Of a DNA stretch of 64,000 bases, positions 42,383-50,566 are shown piece after piece; position 1 is the first letter of the stretch; each line of letters begins with the position of its first letter. This DNA comes from Candidatus Micrarchaeum sp. (lineage in GTDB: Archaea > SpSt-1190 > DYHY01), in assembly GCA_020723935.1 (NCBI GenBank), contig DYHY01000002.1, forward strand, positions 32,409-96,408, read 5' to 3'. The translations under genes were made by a program, and so were the position numbers. The notes beneath the pieces were generated by a model that ran no database searches, had not been told where the DNA came from, and worked only from the letters and a program-made list of their open reading frames with translations.

Positions 42383-42994
42383 ATGGCGATAAGACAAATC
42401 AACCTGTTCGGCGAGAAGAGGAGGCATGTCTGGAAGTTCGGCAGGATCTTCGGTCCCCGGGCAGGGAAATCCGACAGCGGGGCGGAAGCCGAAATCGCCG
42501 CTTTCCTGAAAGAAAATGGGGTCAGCTTCAAATCGCACCCGTTCATACTTCCCGCGGCGAGGAGGCGGAAGCCTGCGTTCTCCGAGGCCGAGAAGGGGGA
42601 AATAGTGCGCAAGGGCTCGGGCCTGCCTGCCGGGGATCTGGAGCTCGTCCTCAAGAGAACGCCCCTTGCGCGGGTGAGGCCGGAGCTTTTCAGGTCCGAC
42701 TTCCTGGTTGAGGGGCGGCGCGCCGGGCGGCCGGCGAGGGTCTTTGTCGAATACCTCGGCCTGCACAACCCGCGGACGAAGGTGACCGCGGCCGCGATGA
42801 GGCGGCGCCACTACAGGCAGATAGCCGCCTACACTTTCGTGAAGACGCCCCTCAGGGAGGAGCTCTATAGGAGAGCGGGCCTCGAAGTTGTCATGCTAGG
42901 CAAAAAGGACCTCTCGGATCTTGGGACTGCCCTGGCAAGCGTCCTCGGAATGGATCAGGAAGGGAGCACGCTACACGGCAGAAGATTCGCATGA
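42383..42994 (+). CDS. Hypothetical protein, possible PD-(D/E)xK-like nuclease fold
   Basis: 203 residues, basic, soluble. The pattern SGAEAEIAAFLKENGVSFKSHP, then FRSDFLVEGRR and RVFVEYLGLHNP (an Asp followed about 15 residues later by E-x-L), with YRQIAAYTFVKTPLREELYRRAGLEVVML afterwards, resembles small restriction-endonuclease-like folds. A canonical Lys is not clear (E-Y-L), so activity is uncertain. Starts 33 nt after the ferredoxin stop. Confidence 0.6.
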   Translation: MAIRQINLFGEKRRHVWKFGRIFGPRAGKSDSGAEAEIAAFLKENGVSFKSHPFILPAARRRKPAFSEAEKGEIVRKGSGLPAGDLELVLKRTPLARVRPELFRSDFLVEGRRAGRPARVFVEYLGLHNPRTKVTAAAMRRRHYRQIAAYTFVKTPLREELYRRAGLEVVMLGKKDLSDLGTALASVLGMDQEGSTLHGRRFA

Positions 42995-43053
42995 GGCCCT
43001 GTAGCCGCGCGGGAAAAGCGCTAAAAGCAGGCCGCCCGGCGCACGCGGGCATC

Positions 43054-44226
43054 ATGGCAGGGAAGAAGAAATACGACGTATACTCGGAAAGCCTGAAGCT
43101 GCACGAGAAGCTCAGGGGAAGCTGGAGACTGTCTCAAAGGCGCGCATCAGCAGCAGGAAGCTGCTCTCCCTCCTTTACACCCCGGGCGTCGCGGAGGCGT
43201 CAAGAGTCCTTGCGAAGGACCCGTCGCTTGCGAGGAAGCTCACGGTCAAGGGCAACATGGTCGCCGTCGTCTCGGACGGCTCGGCGGTCCTGGGCCTCGG
43301 AAACATCGGCGCGTACGGCGCGATCCCCGTGATGGAGGGCAAGGCCGTCCTCTTCAAGGAGCTTGGGGGTGTCGACGCCTTCCCGCTATGCTTGGAGACG
43401 CAGGATCCGCAGGAGATAATCGGGATAGTGAAGGCCATATCGCCCGTGTTCGGCGGGGTGAACCTTGAGGACATCTCGGCGCCCAGGTGCTTCGAGGTCG
43501 AGGCGCAGCTTCAGGACATCGGGATCCCTGTCATGCACGACGACCAGCACGGGACTGCGGTCGTCGTCCTCGCGGCGCTCAAGAACGCCCTGAAGGTCGT
43601 GGGGAAGAAGGCGGAAGACTGCAAGGTCGTGATAAGCGGCGCGGGGGCCGCGGGCACCGCGACCGCCAGGCTCCTCCTCGCGTCGGCCGAAAGGCCGGGT
43701 GAGATAGCGGTCTGCGACAACAAGGGCCTCGTCTCCGCCGACAGGAGCGACCTCAACGGCCCGAAGGTCGAGCTCGCGACTCACTCTCACCGGCCAGAGA
43801 AAGTCGATGGGCCTTGCGGAGGCGCTCAAGGGGACGGACGTCTTCATCGGCCTCTCCGCGCCCGGGATAGTGACGCGCGGGATGGTCGCGGCAATGGGGA
43901 GATCGGCCGTCGTCTTTGCGATGGCAAACCCCGTCCCGGAGATAATGCCCTCGGAAGCCCTGGCGGCCGGCGCGGCCGTCGTCGGGAGCGGGAGGAGCGA
44001 CTTCCCCAACCAGATAAACAACGTCCTCGCGTTCCCCGGGATCTTCCGGGGGGCTCTGGACTCCGGAGCGACGAGGATAACCACGCAGATGAAGCTCTCC
44101 GCGGCCGAGGCGATAGCCTCGCTCGTGAAGCGCCCGACGGCGAGGAAGATACTCCCCGGCCCTCTGGACAGGAAGGTAGCAAGAGCCGTCGCAAGGGCTG
44201 TCGCCGGAAAGGCCGCCAGGGCCTAG
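43054..44226 (+). pseudogene. Malic enzyme gene with two frameshifts
   Basis: Three consecutive pieces in different frames make a malic enzyme (oxidative decarboxylation of malate to pyruvate with NAD(P)). The first is MAGKKKYDVYSESLKLHEKL (from 43054). A one-base loss at about 43113-43120 leads to KARISSRKLLSLLYTPGVAE, then VVSDGSAVLGLGNIGAYGAI, APRCFEVEAQL and MHDDQHGTAVVVLAAL. A second shift at about 43778-43795 leads to GLAEALKGTDVFIGLSAPG, FAMANPVPEIMP and FPNQINNVLAFPGI. The pieces together have the expected length of about 390 residues and intact catalytic segments. Either sequence errors or very recent inactivation. Confidence 0.8.
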
Positions 44227-44227
44227 C

Positions 44228-44908
44228 CTAGCGCGCCTTCTTCCGCTTCTTCTTCGCCTTCCCGCCTTTCCCGGGGCATCCCCCGGCCTCGGCTTTCCAG
44301 CAGAAATAGGAATATGCTATGGGCACGAGGGCGCCGACGAGGAGGATCCCCAGTAGGAACCCTATGCTCTCCTTGGCGACTAGGGCGTAGAGGGCCATCA
44401 CCGCGCCCGTGGCGATGAAGGTCTTGCCGCCCAGGTCGTGCGTCCGCTTCCATACCCGGTCGCTCGAAAGGCTCCAGGGCGTCCTTATCCCGCAGAAGTA
44501 GTTCCTCGGGACCCTGGGGAGGACGAAGCCGAGGTAGCCCATGAAAAAGCCGGAGAGGAACATCGCCCAGGAGGCGACGTCAGTCCCCTTCCCCAGGTAC
44601 GACGAGAGGATGACCGCGTTGAGCGCGAAGAAGAACGCGCACGCTCCGAAGGACACCTCCCCGAGGACAGTCCCCAAAGACGCCTTCTTCTCCTCGTTGA
44701 CTATCGGGTCTATCTCATGGAGCTTCTCGATGACGAGGAAGACCACCGCCGAGATCGCCGGAAGGAGGAAGAGCCCGATGTCGCGGGAGGCGAAGCCGTC
44801 CGCCTGGCCGGCGATGTTCCAGTGTATCGGGACCGTGGCGGGCACGAACGGGTAGATGAATAGCGAGAGCAGGAACGACGCGGCGACCAGCACGAAAGTC
44901 CATCTCAT
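44228..44908 (-). CDS. SdpI/DUF1648 family membrane protein
   Basis: 226 residues with about six membrane helices. The N-terminus has the DUF1648 pattern (PFVPATVPIHWNIAGQADGF). The C-terminal half has the SdpI pattern (NYFCGIRTPWSLSSDRVWKRTHDLGG). In Bacillus SdpI gives immunity to a toxin; in archaea the role is unknown. The tail is Lys/Arg-rich (KAKKKRKKAR). The start lies 25 nt from a TTTAAA element shared with the divergent Nudix gene. Its end almost touches the convergent malic enzyme gene. Confidence 0.85.
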   Translation of the reverse strand: MRWTFVLVAASFLLSLFIYPFVPATVPIHWNIAGQADGFASRDIGLFLLPAISAVVFLVIEKLHEIDPIVNEEKKASLGTVLGEVSFGACAFFFALNAVILSSYLGKGTDVASWAMFLSGFFMGYLGFVLPRVPRNYFCGIRTPWSLSSDRVWKRTHDLGGKTFIATGAVMALYALVAKESIGFLLGILLVGALVPIAYSYFCWKAEAGGCPGKGGKAKKKRKKAR

Positions 44909-44932
44909 GGCGCCAGGGACGTGCGGCGCATA

Positions 44933-44938
44933 TTTAAA
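44933..44938. promoter_or_regulatory. Symmetric TTTAAA shared by SdpI-like and Nudix genes
   Basis: The element is 25 nt from the minus-strand ATG (44908) and 24 nt from the plus-strand ATG (44962), the distances expected for two leaderless promoters using one palindromic TATA box. Confidence 0.55.
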
Positions 44939-44961
44939 ACGAGGGGAGGGTTTGCCCGCAA

Positions 44962-45453
44962 ATGAGGCTTGCGACGCTCTGCTTCCTGACGAGGAGGGGC
45001 CGGATCCTCCTGATGAGGAAGAAGTGCGGGATAGGCGCCGGCAAGTACACCGGGCCCGGCGGGAAGATCGAGCCGGGCGAGAGCCCGCGGGGTGCCGCCG
45101 CGAGGGAGGTCTTGGAGGAGGTTTGCGTGAAGGTGCTCCCGGAGGACCTGGAGCTCATGGGCGTGTGCAAGTTCCACTTCGGCAGGAAGCATTTCATGGA
45201 AGTCTTCGTCTTCAAGGGGACGAAGTTCTCGGGAAAGCCCTCTGAGACGGAGGAGGCAGACCCTAGGTGGTTCCCCTTGCGCGACATACCCTACACGGAG
45301 ATGTGGGAGGACGGCAGGTACTGGCTCCCCCTCCTCCTAGCGGGGAAGAGGTTCGGCGGGACTTTCAAGTTCGATCCGTCCAGGGAGAGGCTGGTCTCGC
45401 ACAGGCTCAGGATACTGCCGTCTTCCCCTTCCGGCGGCCGCAGGAATCCCTGA
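44962..45453 (+). CDS. Nudix hydrolase (8-oxo-dGTPase/MutT-like)
   Basis: 163 residues. The Nudix box runs GKIEPGESPRGAAAREVLEE (about 36-55), with the metal-binding R-E-V-x-E-E complete. The usual Gly after E-E-x is Cys (EEVCV). YTGPGGKIEPGE and the WFPLRDIPYTEMWEDGRYWLP segment resemble the MTH1-type oxidised-purine nucleotide hydrolases. It would clean the nucleotide pool or hydrolyse a related diphosphate. Leaderless start 24 nt after TTTAAA. Confidence 0.88.
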   Translation: MRLATLCFLTRRGRILLMRKKCGIGAGKYTGPGGKIEPGESPRGAAAREVLEEVCVKVLPEDLELMGVCKFHFGRKHFMEVFVFKGTKFSGKPSETEEADPRWFPLRDIPYTEMWEDGRYWLPLLLAGKRFGGTFKFDPSRERLVSHRLRILPSSPSGGRRNP

Positions 45454-45478
45454 TAAGCCCGCTGGGACCGCGCGGCCG

Positions 45479-46381
45479 CTAGGGCTTCTGGAGGATGAGA
45501 ATGTTCCCGCGCCCGCGCTTGAACTTCCTCACGAGGCCCCGCGCTTCCATCTCCGATATCACCAGGCTCGCCTTGGCCTCGGAATACGGGAGCATCCGCC
45601 TGAGGTCGCGCTGGCTTATCCTTCCTCCGGCCGCCTCGACCTTCGAGAGGACCTCCTGCACGTCGTGCGAGAGCGTTTCGGCGAACGACAGCGCCCCTTC
45701 GCCTCCGGGCTTCTGCTGGGCCCGGACCTGCGCGGGAGGCCTCGCTGGCACGGTGGCGCGCGCCCGCGCCCCGGGCCGGGCGGACGGTCGTCTCCTCTTC
45801 CTGGGCGCCCCGCCCTTTGCCGGTGGCGCCCGCCTTGCAGGAGGAAGGGCTGCTGCGTTCCTTCTGCGGAAAAATGCGAAAGGGAGCGCCGCTAGGGCGA
45901 GGGCCGCCGCGGCTAGCGCGAGAGGAAGATACTCCGTCCAGGCGCCCGAGTCGAGAAGGAGGTCGGAAGGCGAGGGGGGTGCGTCGCCGCCCTTGAGGTC
46001 GTCTAGGGGGCCGGCGCTGGAAGCGGGATAGTATTCCGGCGGGAATAAGATGAGGTCGACGGAATAGGACCCGTCCGCTCCCACAGGGACCTCCAGCAGG
46101 ACCTCGTCGTAGAGAGCCGTCCTCCCGTCCCTGACGTAGCGGGCGGAGATCTTGTAGTATCCTGCCGGGACGTCGAAGGAATATTCGCCTCCTTTCGTCA
46201 CGGCCGCCTGAGCGGGCGTCGTGTTTATCTCGACGACCGACGGATCCATGACGTCCAGGGTGCTCCACTCGTGCGTCGAGCCGGAGATCCTGGAGAGGGC
46301 GAGCGCGGGGCTCGGGAGGATGAGGAGGCTAAAGAGGAGGACCGTCGCAAGAGAAGCGAAGAGGCGCACGCGAAGCTTCAT
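45479..46381 (-). CDS. Membrane-anchored winged-helix regulator with exterior sensor domain
   Basis: 300 residues. Signal peptide (about 1-29, ending SPALALS), a beta-rich exterior domain of PEGA or carboxypeptidase-regulatory type (about 35-115, GGEYSFDVPAGYYKISARYV), a membrane helix (about 150-170), a basic Pro/Ala/Arg linker, and a C-terminal winged helix (about 235-300, ISQRDLRRMLPYSEAKASLVISEMEARGLVRKFKRGRGN). This outside-to-inside layout is a known archaeal design for sensing at the envelope. The gene is divergent from an exported coiled-coil protein gene. A perfect 11-bp inverted repeat overlaps its promoter. Confidence 0.82.
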   Translation of the reverse strand: MKLRVRLFASLATVLLFSLLILPSPALALSRISGSTHEWSTLDVMDPSVVEINTTPAQAAVTKGGEYSFDVPAGYYKISARYVRDGRTALYDEVLLEVPVGADGSYSVDLILFPPEYYPASSAGPLDDLKGGDAPPSPSDLLLDSGAWTEYLPLALAAAALALAALPFAFFRRRNAAALPPARRAPPAKGGAPRKRRRPSARPGARARATVPARPPAQVRAQQKPGGEGALSFAETLSHDVQEVLSKVEAAGGRISQRDLRRMLPYSEAKASLVISEMEARGLVRKFKRGRGNILILQKP

Positions 46382-46409
46382 TTCCGGTTCCGCTCAAAAC
46401 GGGCATTTA

Positions 46410-46439
46410 AAGCTTTATCTCGCCAGCCAGATAAAGCTT
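46410..46439. promoter_or_regulatory. Perfect 11-bp inverted repeat, operator candidate
   Basis: AAGCTTTATCT and AGATAAAGCTT are exact inverted arms with an 8-nt spacer. The left arm overlaps the TTTAAA TATA candidate (46406-46411) of the membrane winged-helix gene, and the site lies about 50 nt before the divergent start at 46490. It is well placed for autoregulation of both genes. Confidence 0.6.
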
Positions 46440-46489
46440 CACAGACGGCCGCAAGTTTCCTTATAAGAAAAGGCGGGCGGTCCGCCGGC

Positions 46490-47452
46490 ATGAAAAGCAA
46501 AAAGTCGGGCGCGGCGGGAAAGAAGGCCGCCGCGCAGGGGCGTGCCGGAGGAGTGGCAGGCACCGAAAGGGGCGCGGCGGTTGTCGCCGCCGCCTTGTTC
46601 ATGGTCCTGCTCGTCGTCTCCGGTTCGCTCGCGCCGGCCTTCGCTGTGGGCGGGGCGCAGGTGCGGGAGAGGTACAACCAGGCGAGGGCCGAATACGTGG
46701 GCATGCGCGCGAAATACCTGGGCGCTAGGGCCACGTATGCTCAGGCAAGGGGCGAGTTCTTCGGCCTGCGCGCGGACTTCCTGAAGGCGAGGCGCCTTGG
46801 AAGGGGCGGGAACGTGAGCGAGGGCGACCTCCTAGGGAAGGCCAAGGACTACATGACAAAGTCCGCGGACTACCTGGACGGCATGGTCGGGTTCATGGGC
46901 CGCGAGGTGGAGCTGGCCAACTGGACGAGCGACGAGCAGAGGGCCGAGTGGCTCACCAAGCTTGACGGCTACGGCTTGAGCATCGCGGCGATCAAGGGGA
47001 CTATCGCATCGGCCGCGACAAGGCAGGATCTCCTCTCGGCGGCGAAGGAGCTCAAGGACGTCTGGACGCAGGTGACAAGGGACGGACGGGTGATGCTGGG
47101 CGTCGTCACGGCGGACAAGCTCGGCGCGTTCATAGGGCAGCTGGAGAACGTCTCCGCGAGGATAGGGGCCCTTGCCGAGAAGGCGAAGGCGAACGGGACC
47201 GACACCTCCGCGGTGGAGGCGAAGCTCTCCGAGTTCGACGCGAAGATTGCGGACGCCAAGGCGAAATACCAGGTAGCCAAGAGCGACTACCTTGCGGGCG
47301 ACTTCGAGAGCGCCAGGAATCGCCTCAAGGACGCGCACGGCAGCGTGAAGGACGCCTACGCAATACTGCGCGAAACCCTGAAGATGATACGGGACCTTGC
47401 GAAGGCGCGCCGGGTCTCCGATGGTAACGGCTCCGCTTCTCCGTCCGTCTGA
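46490..47452 (+). CDS. Exported coiled-coil protein
   Basis: 320 residues from the ATG at 46490, 20 nt after TTATAAGAAA. Basic N-terminus, then a hydrophobic signal or anchor (about 28-50, ending LAPAFAVGG). The rest is almost entirely helical with Ala/Lys/Glu-rich heptad-like stretches (VRERYNQARAEYVGMRAKYL, VEAKLSEFDAKIADAKAKYQ), so a long coiled coil outside the cell. No catalytic motif. Followed by a lipoprotein gene 14 nt away; divergent from the membrane regulator that may control it. Confidence 0.72.
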   Translation: MKSKKSGAAGKKAAAQGRAGGVAGTERGAAVVAAALFMVLLVVSGSLAPAFAVGGAQVRERYNQARAEYVGMRAKYLGARATYAQARGEFFGLRADFLKARRLGRGGNVSEGDLLGKAKDYMTKSADYLDGMVGFMGREVELANWTSDEQRAEWLTKLDGYGLSIAAIKGTIASAATRQDLLSAAKELKDVWTQVTRDGRVMLGVVTADKLGAFIGQLENVSARIGALAEKAKANGTDTSAVEAKLSEFDAKIADAKAKYQVAKSDYLAGDFESARNRLKDAHGSVKDAYAILRETLKMIRDLAKARRVSDGNGSASPSV

Positions 47453-47466
47453 GGAGGCTGCGGGAA

Positions 47467-47748
47467 ATGGCACGCAATAAGAGAGGCGCGTCGGGCGAGC
47501 GCCGCGGGGCGGGGAGTGCGATCTTCGCGATCCTCCTCCTCGCGATTGCCGTCTTCCTGGCCGGATGCGCGGTCCGGACGGGGGCGCCGGCGGGCGGGCA
47601 GCCTCAGCAGCAGCAGCAGCAACAGGCAGACACGTTGTCGGACCAGGAGCTGGACTCTATCGGGCAGGACCTGAGCAGCTTCGACCCGACGGCGGACGCA
47701 AGCCAGCTGGACGTCCCGGATTTCGACGGCGACCTGACGGGGCCGTAA
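47467..47748 (+). CDS. Small lipoprotein with poly-Gln stretch
   Basis: 93 residues. Basic start, hydrophobic helix and the lipobox VFLAGC (Cys about 33), then a Pro/Gly/Gln linker with seven Gln in a row and an acidic tail (DTLSDQELDSIGQDL, DGDLTGP). Lies 14 nt after the coiled-coil gene, so one transcript, ended by the hairpin and T-tracts at 47775-47833. Function unknown. Confidence 0.72.
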   Translation: MARNKRGASGERRGAGSAIFAILLLAIAVFLAGCAVRTGAPAGGQPQQQQQQQADTLSDQELDSIGQDLSSFDPTADASQLDVPDFDGDLTGP

Positions 47749-47774
47749 GAATCCGCGGCGCGAAGGAAGCGCAA

Positions 47775-47833
47775 GCGGAGCCCGGGAAGGGGACCGGGCT
47801 CCGCGCAAGTTATTTTTCCTGTTTTTTTTTTTC
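47775..47833 (+). terminator. Strong hairpin plus T-tract terminator
   Basis: A perfect 11-bp stem GCGGAGCCCGG/CCGGGCTCCGC with an 8-nt loop (47775-47804) is followed by TTATTTTTCC and eleven consecutive T (47822-47832). This has the form of an intrinsic terminator and should end the coiled-coil/lipoprotein transcript. Confidence 0.75.
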
Positions 47834-47835
47834 CT

Positions 47836-47857
47836 GCGGAAAAATATATTTTTCCGC
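47836..47857. promoter_or_regulatory. 22-bp perfect palindrome upstream of deoxyhypusine synthase
   Basis: GCGGAAAAATATATTTTTCC plus GC is an exact palindrome of 22 bp located 18 nt before the TATA candidate (ACATAAAAGG, 47875-47884) of the following gene. Operator or a second TATA-containing element are both possible. Confidence 0.5.
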
Positions 47858-47909
47858 GCGCGCGGATGCGACAAACATAAAAGGCCGCGCGGATTGGTGC
47901 GAGACAGTC

Positions 47910-49022
47910 ATGGAACACAGGAAAAAATATGACGCTCAGAACGAATTCCCACCCGCCGACACCGCGCAGAGGAAGACGAAACATTATCACAACGGATTCA
48001 TGGACGGCCTGAAGCCCACCGTCTCCCTGGACCTGGGGAAGTGCGCGACGGTGGACGACGTCGTGCGCGGCATGTCGAGCACCAGCTTCGGCGGACGGGA
48101 GGTGGGCGAGGCCGCCGACGTCCTCGAGGCCATGGCGAGGGACAGGGACTGCTTCAAGGTCCTCACGCTTTCGGGCGCGATGACGGTGGCCAAGATGAGC
48201 CTCGTCATCTGCGACATGATAGACAACAAGATGGTGGATGCGGTCGTCTCCACCGGCGCGCTCATGGCGCACGGCTTCGTCGAGAGTGCGGGGATGACGC
48301 ACTTCAAGTACGACCCGAGGATGGACGACAAGAAGCTCTACCAGCTGGGATACAACAGGGTCTACGACACGATAGAGCTCGAGGAGAACCTGGACGACAT
48401 CGAGGAGATAGTCCGCAAGGTCCTTGACGGCGTCCCCGCGGGGGAGCCGCTCTGTAGCCACAGGATAAACAGGCTCCTAGGCGAATACCTCGTCAGAACT
48501 TCCGCCAAGTCCGCGAGGGGCGTCCTCAAGTCGGCGGTTCTCAAGGGCGTCCCCGTCTACGTCCCGGCCTTCACCGACTCGGAGCTGGGCCTCGACTTCG
48601 GGATCTACCGGCGCAGGATGGAGCTAGCCGGGAAGAAGCCGGCGGAGTACAACCCGTTCCTTGACCTCGAGGACTACACCGAGCGCGTCAGGACGTCGAA
48701 GAAGCTGGGCATATTCACCATCGGGGGTGGCGTGCCGCGCAACTGGGCGCAGCAGGTCGGGCCCTACCTTGACATAATCCAGACCAGGATCGGGCAGGGA
48801 GGGGCATTCAAGAGGTTCCACTACGCGGTCAGGATCTGCCCGGAGCCCGTCCACTGGGGCGGCCTCTCGGGCTGCACGTATTCGGAGGGGGTTTCCTGGG
48901 GCAAGTTCGTCCCCGCATCCGAAGGCGGGATGCAGTGCGAGGTCCATTCGGACGCCACGGTCGCCTGGCCGTTCGTGGTGAAGGCCGTCCTGGAGAGGCT
49001 GGAAAAGAAGCCGGCCAAGTGA
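47910..49022 (+). CDS. dys: Deoxyhypusine synthase family protein
   Basis: 370 residues. It transfers a butylamine group from spermidine to a lysine of initiation factor aIF5A with NAD as cofactor. Family blocks present are KVLTLSGAMTVAKM, VVSTGALMAHGF, YNRVYDT, VPVYVPAFTDSELGLDFG, IGGGVPRNWAQQ and the active-site segment TYSEGVSWGKF with the catalytic Lys. Related homospermidine-type synthases share most of these, so substrate is not fully certain. The ATG at 47910 is about 26 nt after ACATAAAAGG (leaderless). Confidence 0.92.
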   Translation: MEHRKKYDAQNEFPPADTAQRKTKHYHNGFMDGLKPTVSLDLGKCATVDDVVRGMSSTSFGGREVGEAADVLEAMARDRDCFKVLTLSGAMTVAKMSLVICDMIDNKMVDAVVSTGALMAHGFVESAGMTHFKYDPRMDDKKLYQLGYNRVYDTIELEENLDDIEEIVRKVLDGVPAGEPLCSHRINRLLGEYLVRTSAKSARGVLKSAVLKGVPVYVPAFTDSELGLDFGIYRRRMELAGKKPAEYNPFLDLEDYTERVRTSKKLGIFTIGGGVPRNWAQQVGPYLDIIQTRIGQGGAFKRFHYAVRICPEPVHWGGLSGCTYSEGVSWGKFVPASEGGMQCEVHSDATVAWPFVVKAVLERLEKKPAK

Positions 49023-49094
49023 GAAAGGAGCCCTTCCCCCAAGAAAGCCCGCCGGCTCCGCAGAGCCCTCATCGGAGGGGCACTTGCGCCCAAC

Positions 49095-50417
49095 TCATTG
49101 AGACGCTTGAGCGGATGGTGCAAGCTTGCACGCGCGATAGACCGTCTGGAACGCGCCGGAAAGGTTCGGGTTCTCGAACAGCGAGCGCTTCTGCATCCTG
49201 AGGAGGTCCTCTTCCATGGAGGCGAGCTCCTCGAGGGGGTCTATAGGCAGGGTCCAGAGGGAATTGAGCGGCCCCCCGCGCCGCTCGAGGATCGCCGCGG
49301 CGAGGTTGAGCTCCTCGTGGAAGCCTATTGGTGGGAGGGAATACACAGGAAGGGGATAGAAGCAGAGTTCGCTAGGCTTCGTTATCAGCACGTCCGCCCT
49401 CCTTATCTCGTGGTGGAGGGTGTCTATCCCATCCGTCCTGCTCTGGAACTTGGCGACCCTCGTCCCTTCCGGGCCCCCGAGGCTTTCGAGGCGCGAGGCG
49501 GCCTCCGTGTGGTGGCCGACGTAGAAGACGATCTCGGGCCGCTTCCCCTTGTACTTGGTGTAGGAGGACAGGAGGGCCTCCATCTGCGGGAGCTGCGCGC
49601 CGGCCCCGCCCATCGCTATGACGTAGCGCGGAGGGCGCGACCCATCCCAATATTCCCAGTCAGAGGGGTTCCACGGCGCGCCCTTGATTGAGCGCGGGCT
49701 CACGGGCTGGCCGGTGATCGAGACGCGCCTCGCTGCGTCCTTGCCCGATATCCCGTAGACTGCGAGCGCCCGCACGACGTCCTCCTTGCTCCTCTTGGAG
49801 CCGACGAAATAGTTCTGCGTCTCCTTCCTCACGAAATGCGGATAGACGACGTCGTCCAGGGAGACGAAGGCGAGCCTGTTGGAATACTGCGGGTGCTTGG
49901 CGAGGACGTCGGCGGGGATGAAGTGCGCGGCGACGACGACCCCGTCCAGGTGCCTCTTCAGGCGGCCCTGCTCCACAATCCTGCGCGTCAGGAGCGATGC
50001 CGCGTCTAGGCGCGAGCTCGTGGCGAGCGAGCGCGAGGCGTCGTTCCAGCTGTACTGGAAGAAGAGGAGGCGCGAGAGGGATTCGTAGAGGTCGCGGGCG
50101 CACCACTCGATCAGGCGCGCCTGCACGCCTGAGAGCATCTCGGGAAAGTACACGAGCTTCGGGGCGAGGACCTCCTTCTCCGAGAGCAGCCCCCGCAGGT
50201 GCAGCTCGTCGTTCACTATCTGCGCGGCGTCGGCGATCGAGGAGGCTCCGCGGTAGTGGCCGTTCCCCGCGAGGAGGTAGATGACGTTGAAGACGAGGCG
50301 CCCCTTGGGCGAGGCCTTGACCGCGGAGGCTATCTCCTCGAGCCTGTCGTCGGAGAGGAAGTTGGAGAACTGGAAGCGCGGCGACTTGCTGCTCCCGTCC
50401 TTGTCGCTTTGGGCCAT
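49095..50417 (-). CDS. Putative GT-B glycosyltransferase, MurG/MGDG-synthase-like
   Basis: 440 residues. The C-terminal half resembles the family-28 acceptor/donor domain: RYVIAMGGAGAQLPQMEALL (strand plus Gly-rich loop), IVFYVGHH, then ADVLITKPSELCFYPLPVYS and LPPIGFHEELN, the usual nucleotide-sugar-binding stretch. The N-terminal half lacks an obvious Gly-rich acceptor loop and looks helical. MurG-type enzymes add sugars to lipid carriers; MGDG synthases glycosylate diacylglycerol. A glycolipid or glycan role at the membrane is the inference. Start about 25 nt from a minus-strand TATA candidate (GGTTAAAACC). Confidence 0.62.
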   Translation of the reverse strand: MAQSDKDGSSKSPRFQFSNFLSDDRLEEIASAVKASPKGRLVFNVIYLLAGNGHYRGASSIADAAQIVNDELHLRGLLSEKEVLAPKLVYFPEMLSGVQARLIEWCARDLYESLSRLLFFQYSWNDASRSLATSSRLDAASLLTRRIVEQGRLKRHLDGVVVAAHFIPADVLAKHPQYSNRLAFVSLDDVVYPHFVRKETQNYFVGSKRSKEDVVRALAVYGISGKDAARRVSITGQPVSPRSIKGAPWNPSDWEYWDGSRPPRYVIAMGGAGAQLPQMEALLSSYTKYKGKRPEIVFYVGHHTEAASRLESLGGPEGTRVAKFQSRTDGIDTLHHEIRRADVLITKPSELCFYPLPVYSLPPIGFHEELNLAAAILERRGGPLNSLWTLPIDPLEELASMEEDLLRMQKRSLFENPNLSGAFQTVYRACKLAPSAQASQ

Positions 50418-50566
50418 CTGCGGGTTTCGGGCGCTTTTTCTTGGTTTTAACCCTTTGTCCGGATGGACGCTACATTCACCGTTTTCCCGTGAAGGGGCTT
50501 TGGAGATTTTCCGGCAATCCTTCGACCCGCGGTACGGAAAAGTGCGAAGAGTGACGGAACGCTTAA

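Noticed and set aside
47565-47909. Upstream extension of the deoxyhypusine synthase frame
   Set aside because: It overlaps the lipoprotein gene and the terminator and has no family similarity; ATG 47910 gives the normal N-terminus.
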